A DNA stretch of 64,000 nt from NCBI GenBank assembly GCA_030603805.1, contig JAUVXD010000003.1:99692-163691 (forward strand). Direction: 5' to 3'. Each line of letters opens with the position of its first letter. Position 1 is the stretch's first letter. Below are positions 1 to 9,449 of this stretch, one piece after another. The stretch comes from Acholeplasmataceae bacterium (lineage in GTDB: Bacteria > Bacillota_I > Bacilli_A > Acholeplasmatales > Acholeplasmataceae). Below the pieces are notes generated by a model. The model did no database searches. It was not told the origin of the DNA and saw nothing but the letters and a program-made list of their open reading frames with translations. Both the position numbers and the translations under genes were made by a program.

Positions 1-426
1 ACCATGGGTATCCATGATTAAAAGATCTTTAAGATAACCTTTGCTAATTGCTTCAGCAACTGGTCCGTTAATGTAATTGGTGTATATTTTGGTCACATGA
101 CCTGCTTTAATTAAATCAACTAAAGGTTCATGAACAGGAAAAATCGCACTCGGTGCAAGGATCATGTTTTTTAAATTTCGTTTTTTGATTTCATCTAAAA
201 CCATGTTTAAAACACCATCACCATTTCTAAGATGATGGTGAAATGAAAGCGTCATACCGTCTGTAATTGGAAGTATATCAAAAATTTTTCCAATCGAATC
301 GATTTTTTTATCATCATTATTTGAGATGACAACAGGAATCAACACTCTTTTTTGATTTTTAATTAAATGAAATGCACCTTGATAAGGTTTATACCCTTGG
401 GGTATCCATCGCTTTAGACTATTCAT
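1..426 (-). CDS. citF: Citrate/citramalate lyase alpha subunit, N-terminal part (runs off the left edge)
   Basis: Partial: the 142 codons seen start at ATG 426 and read in frame to base 1, so the C-terminal two thirds are missing. The residues around a DGMTLSFHHHLRNGD stretch are typical of the alpha (acyl-ACP:citrate CoA-transferase) subunit of citrate lyase. In this operon the substrate is more likely citramalate: the subunit would exchange acetyl on the ACP for citramalate before CitE cleaves it. It follows citE by 7 nt, so it belongs to the glutamate-fermentation operon. Citrate lyase proper cannot be excluded by sequence alone; the methylaspartate genes upstream are the reason for preferring citramalate. 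Confidence 0.88.
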   Translation of the reverse strand, partial: MNSLKRWIPQGYKPYQGAFHLIKNQKRVLIPVVISNNDDKKIDSIGKIFDILPITDGMTLSFHHHLRNGDGVLNMVLDEIKKRNLKNMILAPSAIFPVHEPLVDLIKAGHVTKIYTNYINGPVAEAISKGYLKDLLIMDTHG

Positions 427-433
427 AGGATAC

Positions 434-1291
434 CTACAAAATCTGCCATTTTTTGGCTTTTTCTATGGTTTTTTGAGCACGTTCAATAATGGGTTTATCA
501 ATCATTTTACCATCAACTGAAAAAGCTCCTTTTTGGTCATGTTTAGATTGCTCATACGCAAGTAGAATTTTTTGAGCATGAGAGATTTCAGATTCGCTTG
601 GTGAAAATATGGTATTGACGATTTCGATTTGATTGGGATGAATACATGCTTTGCCAGTCATACCAAGTGATTTTGCAAAACTGGCATCCGATTTGAGTCC
701 TTCCGAATCTTGTGTTTGGGTAAATGGTGTATCAATGGCTTCTAAACCATGAGCTTTTGCAGCTAATACCACCATACTACGAGCAAGAAGAATTTCCATA
801 CCTAAACTGGTGCGTTCAATTTCAAGATCTGTTGCTAAATCTTCAGCACCTAAAAGAAGACCCGTTACACGCTTGCATGCTGCAATCTGATTGATTTCAA
901 TTAAGGATTGCGCTTTTTCGATGATGGGTATCATGCCAATTTTTTTCAATAATTTCTTTTTCTTTTCTATTTTTTCTAAATGTTGATCTAAATGCTTCAG
1001 AGTTTCAAGATTAGCCTTTGGGAGCATAATTGTATCGATATGATCTGAGACTATTAGACTGAGATCATCAAGTCCTAATCTCGTATCGATTGCATTAATG
1101 CGAACGATAACTTCAATGTTTTTGAGTTTGAAATGCTCAAGATAAGATTTTAGCAATTGTCTTGCCGCATCTTTTTCTGATAAAAAAACAGCATCCTCTA
1201 AGTCAAAGATTACAGCATCTGCACTAAAAACATCTGCGTTTTGCAGCATCGCTGGTGTATTTGAAGGTATAAAAAGTAGACTACGGTTCAT
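434..1291 (-). CDS. citE: Citrate/citramalyl lyase beta subunit
   Basis: 285-residue TIM-barrel lyase of the CitE/HpcH family. Visible motifs are VIFDLEDAV near residue 30, VRINAID near 65, LPKA near 93, GMIPIIEKA near 120 and GAEDLATDL near 150, which supply acidic residues for Mg2+ and acyl-CoA/ACP binding. It would cleave citramalyl-ACP to acetyl-ACP and pyruvate. The start is ATG 1291: the preceding TTG in frame overlaps the citD stop, and TGATG (1-nt overlap with citD) is the normal coupled arrangement. It lies between citD and citF in a seven-gene minus-strand operon. Confidence 0.92.
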   Translation of the reverse strand: MNRSLLFIPSNTPAMLQNADVFSADAVIFDLEDAVFLSEKDAARQLLKSYLEHFKLKNIEVIVRINAIDTRLGLDDLSLIVSDHIDTIMLPKANLETLKHLDQHLEKIEKKKKLLKKIGMIPIIEKAQSLIEINQIAACKRVTGLLLGAEDLATDLEIERTSLGMEILLARSMVVLAAKAHGLEAIDTPFTQTQDSEGLKSDASFAKSLGMTGKACIHPNQIEIVNTIFSPSESEISHAQKILLAYEQSKHDQKGAFSVDGKMIDKPIIERAQKTIEKAKKWQIL

Positions 1292-1545
1292 CAACTATTC
1301 TCCAATCTTGATAAAGCAGTCAGTAAGCGTGCTTTAATCGTATAATCGAGTGCACCTTTGTCTTGGATGTGCACATGGATTAATTCGATTTTTGAAGCTA
1401 AAAGCGTCTCACGAATCACTTTTTCGATTTGATTTTTAAACTGTTTGTAAACGATGCTTTCAATCAAAATTTCCATGTGATCATGGGGTTTAACCGTAAT
1501 CAAACAGTCATTTGATTCCATCGTACCAGCAGTAGCAAACTTCAT
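1291..1545 (-). CDS. citD: Citrate/citramalate lyase acyl carrier protein (gamma subunit)
   Basis: 84-residue protein of normal CitD length. The N-terminal AGTMESNDC motif contains the serine (about residue 11) that carries the phosphoribosyl-dephospho-CoA prosthetic group in this family. It holds acetyl and citramalyl groups while CitF and CitE act. It sits directly before citE with a TGATG junction and 8 nt after mal. The genes that make and attach the prosthetic group (citC, citG, citX) are not in the window and may lie to the left. Confidence 0.92.
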   Translation of the reverse strand: MKFATAGTMESNDCLITVKPHDHMEILIESIVYKQFKNQIEKVIRETLLASKIELIHVHIQDKGALDYTIKARLLTALSRLENS

Positions 1546-1553
1546 GAATCCAC

Positions 1554-2798
1554 CTATTTTCTAGAGTTAGCCAGATGAATGACACGCTCCATCATATTGT
1601 TAACAATCATATAACCCCCATCAACATCCATGCCAGGTTTTGCTAAACAAATATCCGCTTGACAGGCAATAGCAACACTTGTGGTTGCTTCAGCTGAAAG
1701 ATTAGTTTCATTACATGTGCCACCAGAATAAGCACCAATACCTGCTTTCTTACAATACAAAATCGCTTCAGCAATATTATTTAAACCACCAAGATCAGGT
1801 GTTTTTATTTGCAATATATGACCCGCCTTATTGTCTGCAAAATAGGCTATGTCTTCTAAGGTGTTACACCATTCATCAGCAACGATTTCTATACCAATCA
1901 TGGCTTCATCTAGACGTCTTCTAATCTCCTTTAGGGCCAGCATCGTTCCTTCACGATTACCGGAATCTATGGGTCCCTCTAATCTAAGTTTAAAAGGGCT
2001 TGCTGCAAGTTCTAATTGTCTGCAGTATTCGACAATCCGGTCATAGTCATCGTTAAACGCAATACCAATGGTTCCATAGACATCAACATGCAAAATGGGT
2101 TGATAATCTGCTCTATGTCTTTTTTCAATAATTCTATTTTTGAGCCAAGTGATATAGTCTAAAAGGATTTCTCCATTATAACCAAGTTTTTCTTTAACGT
2201 TATTGATGAGTGCATGCGGTAAGGAATCGACTTCCTTTAAAATCATCTTATCAACATTGATATATCTGTCGTCTCCAGATTGTGCAAAAATAGGCACACG
2301 AGCAAGGATTTGATGAAGAGGGTTATATTCATCGCGAATGACTTCAGCCATGGTTTTCTTGTTCGCTTGAGCAGTTGCTGAAAGTAATGCTTGTGTGATG
2401 CCATATCGTATGGCTGTATGCAAATGTTTTCCATCTATTTTAAGTCTGTCATATTTTTCTGCGACTTTTTTAAACGTTGTCACATCTTCACCAATCAGCA
2501 TTGGTTTAATATGTTTTTCAATAAAGGGCAAATATTCATCAGCTAAGAAAAGTGGATCTCTACCACCAGCACCGGAGTATTGAACTGCTGCACAATCACC
2601 CATGCCAACAGCACCATTTTCTAAAACTAGTTGAACAGAGATAGCTTCTCCTGGAACCCGAACTTCCTTGAAACCCTCTGTTAAAGGCTCACCAACATAC
2701 ATAAAACCATCTTTTTGTGCATCTTTTTTAATGGCCTTTTGGTCATCAAAGTAAAACCCTGTATAACTTTTTGTCAAAATGACATCGATAATCTTCAT
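1554..2798 (-). CDS. mal: Methylaspartate ammonia-lyase
   Basis: 414 residues, the usual length for this enolase-superfamily enzyme, which deaminates L-threo-3-methylaspartate to mesaconate. Visible family features are the IVADEWCN metal-ligand strand near residue 305, the LQIKTPDLGG strand near 330 with the catalytic lysine, and the GTCNETN segment near 360. It lies 3 nt after glmE and 8 nt before citD. Its position between the mutase and the citramalate lyase genes fixes the pathway as methylaspartate glutamate fermentation. Confidence 0.95.
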   Translation of the reverse strand: MKIIDVILTKSYTGFYFDDQKAIKKDAQKDGFMYVGEPLTEGFKEVRVPGEAISVQLVLENGAVGMGDCAAVQYSGAGGRDPLFLADEYLPFIEKHIKPMLIGEDVTTFKKVAEKYDRLKIDGKHLHTAIRYGITQALLSATAQANKKTMAEVIRDEYNPLHQILARVPIFAQSGDDRYINVDKMILKEVDSLPHALINNVKEKLGYNGEILLDYITWLKNRIIEKRHRADYQPILHVDVYGTIGIAFNDDYDRIVEYCRQLELAASPFKLRLEGPIDSGNREGTMLALKEIRRRLDEAMIGIEIVADEWCNTLEDIAYFADNKAGHILQIKTPDLGGLNNIAEAILYCKKAGIGAYSGGTCNETNLSAEATTSVAIACQADICLAKPGMDVDGGYMIVNNMMERVIHLANSRK

Positions 2799-2801
2799 GA
2801 G

Positions 2802-4268
2802 TTATTTCTTTCCTTTTGCTGGTCTACCAATCAGTTGTCCGTAACTGACTGCATAAATATCATCTACAGTCATTTGGAAGGTAATCGGACGTCCTTCAGC
2901 TTTTGCCCTTTCGTCTAATTTTCCTTTATGGAAATCTTTAATATCTTGTGTCATGGCTAAATGACCGAATTCTAGGATTCGTACACAGCCATCGTTATCT
3001 CTTGCAGGTAAAACTTTGTTTTGATTTTGTTTACTTGGAGCAAATGGGACATCAATTGCACCCAGTTCAAAAGCTTTAATCGTTCCAACAGCTAAGTCGC
3101 CATCACCAAGCTCATAAACTGCATTCATTAAACAAGAAACTTCCTTACGAATTTGTTCCTTTTCAATATTCAATAGTGAAGAATTTGGCATTTTTTGATC
3201 TTGCAATAATGATACAACCATTTTTGATTCCCTAATGCCAAAAGCGTTGATTTCTTTGGTTGGAACACCAATCGACTCATATGGTGTTTTGGTAATCATT
3301 TTGGTCGCACCAGCTAAAGATGCAACCGTTGAAGCCATTGCAATTAATCCAGCAGCTTTCGCTTCATCTTGAGGGAATCCCCCCATCCACTGATGAAATA
3401 CGGTTGTAATAAACATGTCATGATAGCCATGTTTTCTCAAGTATTCATCGGTGAGTTCTTGAAGCATCACAATGGATGCAACATCTTGAATCACATTGCC
3501 ACATTGACCATAGCCGACAGTTATATTTTTAACACCTTGCTCAGCTGCAAGAAGTGCTTCAATAATGCCTATGCTAATTGCAATCGAAGGTGGAACAAGT
3601 GTGCCAGTCAGTGGACCAAAAGGTTCACGGTTGATGCTAATCCCATGCTCTTCGTAATAACCGACAAGTCGATCACAATATTGCCAGTAGTAAATCGAAT
3701 CTGCGAGTGAAATGCTTTTTGCATAAGGTAGATTATAAGAAATGCCACCACCTTCATTTGATGTCCATCCTGCGGCATGAATTATTTCTGCTAAAAGTCT
3801 ACCATCGGGTGTGCCATGTCTTGCTTGCATAGGAACATTGACTGAATCTAATACCTCACGACATGCCTTGACGCCGTGATTAACAGCAGGAAAACCGTTA
3901 AGCATGGATCTACCTTCGCTTTGGCTGACACGAATGCCTTCCTCAGCTTCTGTGTACCTGTTATGTCTTGTATAAGAATCGATGGTCGCAGGTAAAAAAT
4001 CAGCACCAGCAGCCTCTAGGTGACGCATTAAATCAATATGCTCACTCACGAGGGCAACACCAGCTCTAGGCTGAATATAGGTTCTTCCCTGAGCTTTAGC
4101 TTCTTTGAGTTTTAATGCGAAATTTTTGTGAGCTGGTAGTTTTTTTAAATTGTCTACAGCTACATCTAAGTCTAACATTGGGTCACTACCTGTTGGCCAG
4201 GTTGCTAGAACTTCTTTTCTGACTTCTAAAAATTTTTCAAGTGACCATTTTTTATTGACAACTTGCAT
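2802..4268 (-). CDS. glmE: Glutamate mutase (methylaspartate mutase) epsilon subunit
   Basis: 488 residues, matching the catalytic E subunit of adenosylcobalamin-dependent glutamate mutase, which rearranges L-glutamate to 3-methylaspartate. Features include [14 protein letters not shown] near residue 62-75, the [10 protein letters not shown] segment near 150 and [14 protein letters not shown] near 175, which belong to the TIM barrel that binds substrate and cobalamin together with GlmS. It follows glmL by 13 nt and precedes mal by 3 nt. No truncation or missing region is apparent. Confidence 0.96.
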   Translation of the reverse strand: MQVVNKKWSLEKFLEVRKEVLATWPTGSDPMLDLDVAVDNLKKLPAHKNFALKLKEAKAQGRTYIQPRAGVALVSEHIDLMRHLEAAGADFLPATIDSYTRHNRYTEAEEGIRVSQSEGRSMLNGFPAVNHGVKACREVLDSVNVPMQARHGTPDGRLLAEIIHAAGWTSNEGGGISYNLPYAKSISLADSIYYWQYCDRLVGYYEEHGISINREPFGPLTGTLVPPSIAISIGIIEALLAAEQGVKNITVGYGQCGNVIQDVASIVMLQELTDEYLRKHGYHDMFITTVFHQWMGGFPQDEAKAAGLIAMASTVASLAGATKMITKTPYESIGVPTKEINAFGIRESKMVVSLLQDQKMPNSSLLNIEKEQIRKEVSCLMNAVYELGDGDLAVGTIKAFELGAIDVPFAPSKQNQNKVLPARDNDGCVRILEFGHLAMTQDIKDFHKGKLDERAKAEGRPITFQMTVDDIYAVSYGQLIGRPAKGKK

Positions 4269-4281
4269 GAGGATCTCTCTC

Positions 4282-5664
4282 CTATATCTTGATGATACGT
4301 TTCTTCATTATTTTTAAAGCAATTTCAGGGTAATCCATCGAAAGAAGACCCATAGCAGATAGGATATAATCCTTATCGAGTAAAAATTCTGGTTTTACAG
4401 GTCTAAGTTCCATAGGTCTTGATTCCATTTTGGTCGCTTGTTTAAGCAGTGACACTGGATTCTTACTTGTAATGACAACACCACCAGTACCGATGAAATA
4501 TTTGGTTTGTGTTAAATCCTTACCTTGTTGATGATACATCATACCCATAGGTGTATAAACACCTTTGAGTGTGCCGACATGTCTGCTGGTTGCAACTTCA
4601 ATACACTTACCAGCAATGATATCATCGATATGACTATCTTCATCTGTTTCGGATAAGAATTCAATGTCTTGATTTCTCATGGTGCATGCTTGAACAATAT
4701 CAATTTGATTTTTCATGTAGTGGTTGAGTTCAGATGATGTAAAAGCATTCAAGACACCTAAAGCTGAATATCTCATGCCTAAATCACCCTCAACCGTGCG
4801 TTTAGCATAAGGTTCTTCAAGTCCAGTGAGTAGTGCATTCATTTGTGTGGGCAGTCCTAAAGACATGGAATAAAGGTCCGTGGTGGCACCACCGACATCT
4901 GCAAGCATCAATTCTCCTAAACCAGAGTCATCTTCAAATCCTTTAGATAAAAGCTCTGCAGCCATTAAAACAGCATTAGGTGTTGGAAGAATGACTTGAT
5001 CGATTTCCTGTTCGATTTTTTTGATGCCTTTAGCTTCGATAATATTTTTGACAAATATCTCCTTTATCTTATTTTTAGCACTTTCAATGTTTAACACATT
5101 GAGTTTAGGCATGACATTCTCACAAATAAAAAACGGTTTTTGACCTTTCGATAAAATCACTTCAATTTGATCAATGGCATCTTTATTACCTGCAAAAACA
5201 ATAGGTGCTGTTACATTGGACTCAGAAAGCATTGTTGCATTATGAATAACAACCTCTGAATTGCCACCATTGGCTCCACCAGCAAGTAAGATGATATCAA
5301 TCTTTTGATCGATGATCTGTTGAACTTCACTTTTATTGATGTTATGAGATAAGACAAGCTCGACTTTCGCTCCCGCACCTAAGCATACACGCTTCGCAGC
5401 TTCAGTCGTTAAATCTTCAACTAAACCGATGGCAGCCATTTTTAGACCACCAGCAGCCGATGAACAAGCAACGATTTTATCAAACTTAATGGGGAAATCA
5501 AGTTTTGCTTTAAGTTTAGTTAATGCTTTTTCATAGCCTTCAATAATGTTGGTCTCCACAGTCGTGATGGCTTTTGAAGTAGCTAAAATATCTACTTTTT
5601 CTAGATCGACTGCTGTAAGCTTAGTAAACGTCGATCCAAAATCTACCAGCAAGTAAAACCTCAT
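4282..5664 (-). CDS. glmL: GlmL/MutL, mutase-associated ATPase-like protein
   Basis: 460-residue protein of the actin/Hsp70-fold MutL family found between the S and E subunits of glutamate mutase. The phosphate-1 motif is DFGSTFTK near residue 8, and the second nucleotide loop is [13 protein letters not shown] near 254. Family members are thought to repair or reactivate the mutase; the exact reaction is not firmly established. The start codon overlaps the glmS stop by 1 nt, which indicates translational coupling. Confidence 0.9.
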   Translation of the reverse strand: MRFYLLVDFGSTFTKLTAVDLEKVDILATSKAITTVETNIIEGYEKALTKLKAKLDFPIKFDKIVACSSAAGGLKMAAIGLVEDLTTEAAKRVCLGAGAKVELVLSHNINKSEVQQIIDQKIDIILLAGGANGGNSEVVIHNATMLSESNVTAPIVFAGNKDAIDQIEVILSKGQKPFFICENVMPKLNVLNIESAKNKIKEIFVKNIIEAKGIKKIEQEIDQVILPTPNAVLMAAELLSKGFEDDSGLGELMLADVGGATTDLYSMSLGLPTQMNALLTGLEEPYAKRTVEGDLGMRYSALGVLNAFTSSELNHYMKNQIDIVQACTMRNQDIEFLSETDEDSHIDDIIAGKCIEVATSRHVGTLKGVYTPMGMMYHQQGKDLTQTKYFIGTGGVVITSKNPVSLLKQATKMESRPMELRPVKPEFLLDKDYILSAMGLLSMDYPEIALKIMKKRIIKI

Positions 5665-6071
5665 TATAAGTCTCCTAAATCTGATTTGATAATATCTAGA
5701 ACATCCTCAATATTCGTTCCTGGTGGGAAAACTCGATTAAAGCCCATGTCTTTAAATCTTTTCTCTACATCATTAAAATCTTGTTTCCCTACAACAATAT
5801 TGCCCCCAACATACAGGAGCACATCATCTAAACCAGCTTCTATACATTTGTCTCTCATGCCTCGGCAATCAAGTTCTCCATGACCATATAGTGATGATAC
5901 TAAAATTAAACGAGCCGATGTTTCAATGGCGGCGTTGATAAAATCTTCTTGAGTGGATAACACACCAACATTGACAACATTGTATCCTTCTTGGGTGAGT
6001 GTATACTCAATAATTCGATTTCCAACGGCATGAACATCAGCCCCTATTACACCAATTACAATTGACTTCAT
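5664..6071 (-). CDS. glmS: Glutamate mutase sigma subunit (B12-binding)
   Basis: 135-residue flavodoxin-like cobalamin-binding protein. The DVHAVG sequence near residue 13 is the DxHxxG motif whose histidine ligates cobalt. SSLYGHGE near 60 and VGGNI near 90 are the other B12-tail contacts. First gene of the minus-strand operon, with an upstream GGAGGATAT ribosome binding site. It acts with GlmE. The promoter and operator candidates lie at 6116-6180. Confidence 0.96.
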   Translation of the reverse strand: MKSIVIGVIGADVHAVGNRIIEYTLTQEGYNVVNVGVLSTQEDFINAAIETSARLILVSSLYGHGELDCRGMRDKCIEAGLDDVLLYVGGNIVVGKQDFNDVEKRFKDMGFNRVFPPGTNIEDVLDIIKSDLGDL

Positions 6072-6115
6072 TATATCCTCCAGTAGTCGCGCAAGTTACC
6101 ATTTCTACAAAAAAA

Positions 6116-6129
6116 ATAAAACGCTTACA
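6116..6129 (-). promoter_or_regulatory. cre-like box in the glm operon leader
   Basis: On the minus strand TGTAAGCGTTTTAT matches 12 of 14 positions of the catabolite-responsive element pattern TGWAANCGNTNWCA. It lies just downstream of the predicted start of the glm transcript, a repressing position for CcpA. No ccpA gene is in the window, so this is an inference from the motif. Confidence 0.45.
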
Positions 6130-6134
6130 TACAC

Positions 6135-6150
6135 TTGTATTGTAATACAA
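6135..6150. promoter_or_regulatory. 16-bp palindromic operator candidate
   Basis: TTGTATT-GT-AATACAA has two perfect 7-bp arms. It begins 2 bp downstream of the predicted glm -10 box, so a bound repressor would block transcription of the glutamate operon and could also affect the divergent fumarase genes. The shape suits a GntR- or LacI-type dimer. No regulator gene is adjacent in this window. Confidence 0.5.
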
Positions 6151-6152
6151 AG

Positions 6153-6180
6153 ATATTAAAAAAACAACAGTTTATGTCGA
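6153..6180 (-). promoter_or_regulatory. Promoter of the glm-mal-cit operon
   Basis: Minus strand: -35 TCGACA at 6175-6180 (5 of 6 to TTGACA), 16-bp spacer, -10 TAATAT at 6153-6158 (4 of 6). The placement fits the operator and cre-like box immediately downstream. It is predicted by eye. Confidence 0.45.
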
Positions 6181-6181
6181 T

Positions 6182-6209
6182 TTGCGTTTAACTTTTTTTA
6201 GTGTATAAT
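6182..6209 (+). promoter_or_regulatory. Promoter of the fumarase-type genes
   Basis: A consensus -10 TATAAT occupies 6204-6209, with a poor -35 (TTGCGT at 6182-6187, 16-bp spacer). The expected transcript start near 6216 leaves only about 10 nt before the preferred ATG at 6227, so the leader is extremely short. Confidence 0.5.
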
Positions 6210-6226
6210 GGGATTGGGTGAAAACT

Positions 6227-7069
6227 ATGCGAAATATAGATGTCAAGGTCATCACTGATGCCGTTAAGGCACTTGCAATCGATGCAAACTCCAATATTGG
6301 GAAATCATTTATTGATGAACTAAGAGAGGCTTTAAAGAAAGAAAAATCTGAAATTGGGAAAAATGTTTTAGAGCAAATCATTGAAAATGATACCATTGCT
6401 ATGGAGAACAAAGAGCCGATGTGTCAAGATACAGGCATGGTCGTTGTTTTTGTTGAATTAGGTTATGATGTGCATATCACAGGTGGTGATTTATATGATG
6501 CCATTAATCAGGGTATCAGAGAAGCATATCATGAAGGTTTGCTTAGAAAAAGTGTTGCAAAGCATCCCATCACCAGAGGTAATACCAATGATAATACGCC
6601 AGGTGTCATTCATGTGAAGCTTGTGCCTGGAAATCACATAAAAATCACACTTGCACCCAAAGGTGGAGGCAGTGAAAATATGAGTTTAGTCAAGATGTTA
6701 GTGCCTTCAGATGGGGTTGAAGGCATTAAAAAACTTGTGCTTCATACCATTTTTTATGCAGGGGGTAAACCATGTCCACCACTAGTCGTTGGTATTGGTT
6801 TAGGAGGCAATTTAGAAAAGTCAGCGTTGCTCGCTAAAGAAGCTATCATGAGAGATCTTAAAGATGAAAGTCCAGATCCTGTTATAGCAAAACTTGAAAA
6901 AGAGTTGCTTGATGAAATTAATCAACTTGGAGTTGGTCCAATGGGATTTGGTGGTACCACAACTGCACTTGCTGTCAAGATCAATAGTTACCCATGCCAT
7001 ATTGCATCACTTCCTGTTGCTATTAATCTTCAATGTCATGCATCAAGACATAAAGATATTACAATTTAG
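6227..7069 (+). CDS. Class I fumarase-type hydratase alpha subunit, probable mesaconase
   Basis: 280 residues from ATG 6227; a GTG at 6218 is also in frame but would sit at the very start of the transcript. It matches the alpha subunit of two-subunit class I [4Fe-4S] fumarases. Cluster cysteine candidates are in PMCQDTG near residue 63, CPPLVVG near 184 and LQCHASRH near 271. The family hydrates fumarate and in several bacteria also mesaconate. Next to methylaspartate ammonia-lyase and citramalate lyase, hydration of mesaconate to citramalate is the job the pathway needs. Plain fumarase activity remains possible. Confidence 0.85.
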   Translation: MRNIDVKVITDAVKALAIDANSNIGKSFIDELREALKKEKSEIGKNVLEQIIENDTIAMENKEPMCQDTGMVVVFVELGYDVHITGGDLYDAINQGIREAYHEGLLRKSVAKHPITRGNTNDNTPGVIHVKLVPGNHIKITLAPKGGGSENMSLVKMLVPSDGVEGIKKLVLHTIFYAGGKPCPPLVVGIGLGGNLEKSALLAKEAIMRDLKDESPDPVIAKLEKELLDEINQLGVGPMGFGGTTTALAVKINSYPCHIASLPVAINLQCHASRHKDITI

Positions 7070-7081
7070 GGGGAGATTATC

Positions 7082-7636
7082 ATGAAACTTAGAACACCAA
7101 TTAGAGATCAAGATATCCAATCTTTAAGAGCAGGTCAAATCGTCTATTTTTCAGGTATTATATATACAGGAAGAGATGCTGCACATAAAAGATTAGTTGA
7201 AACACTTGAAAAAGAAGGGAAACTACCCATAGATTTTCATGGTCAAGTGATTTATTATGTCGGTCCTACTCCTGCAAAAGAAGGTAGACCGATTGGCTCT
7301 TGTGGCCCAACTTCAAGTTACCGGATGGATGCTTATTCAACTGTTTTAATGAAAGAAGGACTAAAAGTCATGATTGGAAAAGGGGATCGAAGCGATCAGT
7401 TTATTTCTGATATGATTCAAGAACAAGGGGTTTATTTACAAGCTGTTGGTGGTGCAGGTGCCTTGCTCTCTAGAAAAGTTAAGAAAAGTGAAGTTGTTCT
7501 ATATGAAGATTTAGGTGCAGAGGCAATTTATAAGCTAGAAGTTGAAGATTTTCCAGCGATTGTAACCTATGATATTTATGGTGGGAACATGATTAATGAT
7601 GAAGTAAAAAAATATCAAAAAATCAACATTGAATAA
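7082..7636 (+). CDS. Class I fumarase-type hydratase beta subunit, probable mesaconase
   Basis: 184 residues, the normal size of the beta subunit. It contains the GRDAAHKR segment near residue 32, YYVGPTPAKEGRPIGSCGPT near 60-80 and a KGDRSD loop near 100, all typical of this family's substrate pocket. It follows the alpha gene by 12 nt with GGGGGAGA as ribosome binding site and is closed by a hairpin terminator. It works as a heterodimer partner of the alpha subunit. Confidence 0.88.
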   Translation: MKLRTPIRDQDIQSLRAGQIVYFSGIIYTGRDAAHKRLVETLEKEGKLPIDFHGQVIYYVGPTPAKEGRPIGSCGPTSSYRMDAYSTVLMKEGLKVMIGKGDRSDQFISDMIQEQGVYLQAVGGAGALLSRKVKKSEVVLYEDLGAEAIYKLEVEDFPAIVTYDIYGGNMINDEVKKYQKINIE

Positions 7637-7656
7637 GGTGATTTATCACCTTTTTT
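7635..7656 (+). terminator. Intrinsic terminator after the fumarase genes
   Basis: Arms AAGGTGAT and ATCACCTT form a hairpin directly followed by six T residues. The 5' arm overlaps the stop codon of the beta subunit gene. Confidence 0.85.
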
Positions 7657-7750
7657 GATTAAAAGTATTCATTAAGATGCATATTTATGTTATTTTTCAT
7701 GAATGAATGCATGTTATAATAAATTGAAATCTATAAATTTGAGGCAACCT

Positions 7751-8287
7751 ATGAACGAGAAAACAATTAAAAGTACAAAAAAGTATGCATGTTCTTTTTT
7801 AGAACTTTATGAAGATGAAGTGATTTTAAGTAATGATAGACACGCATCCCGTGTTGTCATCAAACATCCAGGAGGTGCTTCTGTTCTTCCCATTACCATA
7901 GATCAAAAGATTATTTTAACCAAACAGCATCGATATCCAATCGGACAAAATACGATTGAAATACCAGCTGGAAAGAAGGATTTTCTTGGAGAAGACGGTT
8001 TATCCTGTGCGATAAGAGAACTTGAAGAAGAAACAGGTTATATATCATCAAATATAAAACCAATTTATGCACTTCATCCGTGCTTAGGGTATTCGAATGA
8101 ATTATTAGATATTTTTATAGCTTTTGATTGCGTCAAAAAAGAACATCCAAAAGCCATGGATGAAGATGAACATATCGAAGTTATCTTAATCGATAAACAA
8201 GATATCTTACCATTGCTTGAATCTGGACAAATTACAGACGGGAAGACAATTATCGCACTGCAATACTTTTTGATATATCATACTTGA
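7751..8287 (+). CDS. Nudix hydrolase, ADP-ribose pyrophosphatase type
   Basis: 178 residues from ATG 7751. An upstream in-frame ATG at 7703 is rejected because a TATAAT box (7715-7720) lies inside that extension and GAGG precedes 7751. The nudix box runs from the AGK glycine through RELEEETGY near residue 85-100, with one extra residue between the glycine and the first glutamate. The box chelates Mg2+ for cleavage of nucleoside diphosphates linked to X. The SNELLDIF segment after the box fits ADP-ribose pyrophosphatases. It precedes an acyltransferase by 7 nt; no metabolic link is evident. Confidence 0.85.
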   Translation: MNEKTIKSTKKYACSFLELYEDEVILSNDRHASRVVIKHPGGASVLPITIDQKIILTKQHRYPIGQNTIEIPAGKKDFLGEDGLSCAIRELEEETGYISSNIKPIYALHPCLGYSNELLDIFIAFDCVKKEHPKAMDEDEHIEVILIDKQDILPLLESGQITDGKTIIALQYFLIYHT

Positions 8288-8294
8288 GGTTACC

Positions 8295-9443
8295 ATGGAA
8301 AAAAGAAAGATTGATAAACAACAAGATTTGATTATGAATTTACTTAGACCTTTGGTCTATTTATGGATGCGTATAGATGCAAAAAGAAAAGTCATTCGGG
8401 GAGAAGGTGTTTCTTTTAGGAGAAAAGAGCCTTTTATTATGCTAGCAAATCACACATTTATGTTTGATGTTATTCATGTGCCATTACGTTTTAAAAATGT
8501 ACCTTTTATCGTTGCTAACCAAACATTATTTAAAAAACCTTCCACCAAATTTTTAGTTACACAAGTTGCTCATGTAATTGCTAAGCAAAAAGGACAAAGC
8601 GATACTGCAACTGTTAGAGATTTGATAGGTGCCGTTAAAAGAGGGTATCCTATATTAATATTTCCTGAAGGGGATACAACGTTTTACGGAGAAACAAATT
8701 ACATTGAAGAATCAACGATGAAGTTAATCAAAAAACTCGAAATTGATGTCATCACATGTAATGTTAGAGGGGGTTACTTATCGAAACCAAGATGGGCTAT
8801 ATCAAAACGTAAAAAAAGATATGCAGAATTTTACTATGAACTGACAATTCCAAAAGAAGAGATTAAGAATTTATCAGTCGATGAAATCAATGAAAAGATT
8901 AAAAAAGCACTTTATCACAATGCCTATGACTATCAAAGAGTTCATCGGATTGCACATCCTGGAAAAAGACTTGCTGAAGGACTTGAAAATGTGGTTTATG
9001 TCTGTCCGGAATGTGAAGCAATTCATTCAATTCAAACAGAAAAAAATAGAATTTGGTGCACATCTTGTCATACAGAAGGTTTGATGGATAAATTTGGATT
9101 TATTCAAGGATTTAAGTATGATAATTTAATTGAATGGAATCAGTTTCAAAGACAGTATCAAACAGAATTGAAGAAATCAATTGTTTCTAGCAAAGCCATG
9201 CTATATTATCTCAACGAAGAAAACCAAGAACTTACACCTGTAGGCGATGTCTTATTGACATATAAAGATTATCATCTAAATTTTGAAGGTGCTTTGAATG
9301 AATCCATTCCTATTGATCAAATCATCAATCCGACCATCACATTTAGAAGAGATTTAGGGTTTATTTATCAGGACCGAAGCTTTTTAATCATCTTAGAAAA
9401 ATCAACAGCAGGATTCCTTCGAATTCTTCAAAATAAGTATTAA
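8295..9443 (+). CDS. PlsC-type acyltransferase with C-terminal zinc ribbon (copy 1)
   Basis: 382 residues. The acyltransferase domain has the catalytic HX4D (H53, D58) and the FPEG phosphate-binding motif (123-126). After the lipid acyltransferase core there is a four-cysteine zinc ribbon (C237, C240, C255, C258) and about 110 further residues of unknown fold. The PlsC domain would transfer acyl chains to lysophosphatidic acid or a related glycerolipid at the membrane. The zinc-ribbon tail is unusual and shared with the paralogue at 17635-18876. Confidence 0.8.
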   Translation: MEKRKIDKQQDLIMNLLRPLVYLWMRIDAKRKVIRGEGVSFRRKEPFIMLANHTFMFDVIHVPLRFKNVPFIVANQTLFKKPSTKFLVTQVAHVIAKQKGQSDTATVRDLIGAVKRGYPILIFPEGDTTFYGETNYIEESTMKLIKKLEIDVITCNVRGGYLSKPRWAISKRKKRYAEFYYELTIPKEEIKNLSVDEINEKIKKALYHNAYDYQRVHRIAHPGKRLAEGLENVVYVCPECEAIHSIQTEKNRIWCTSCHTEGLMDKFGFIQGFKYDNLIEWNQFQRQYQTELKKSIVSSKAMLYYLNEENQELTPVGDVLLTYKDYHLNFEGALNESIPIDQIINPTITFRRDLGFIYQDRSFLIILEKSTAGFLRILQNKY

Positions 9444-9449
9444 AATCAT

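Noticed and set aside
3369..3710. 113-residue plus-strand reading frame
   Set aside because: It lies wholly antisense to glmE, which has clear family motifs; no ribosome binding site.
7703..7750. Longer N-terminus for the nudix protein
   Set aside because: The extension contains the TATAAT box and lacks a ribosome binding site; GAGG supports 7751.
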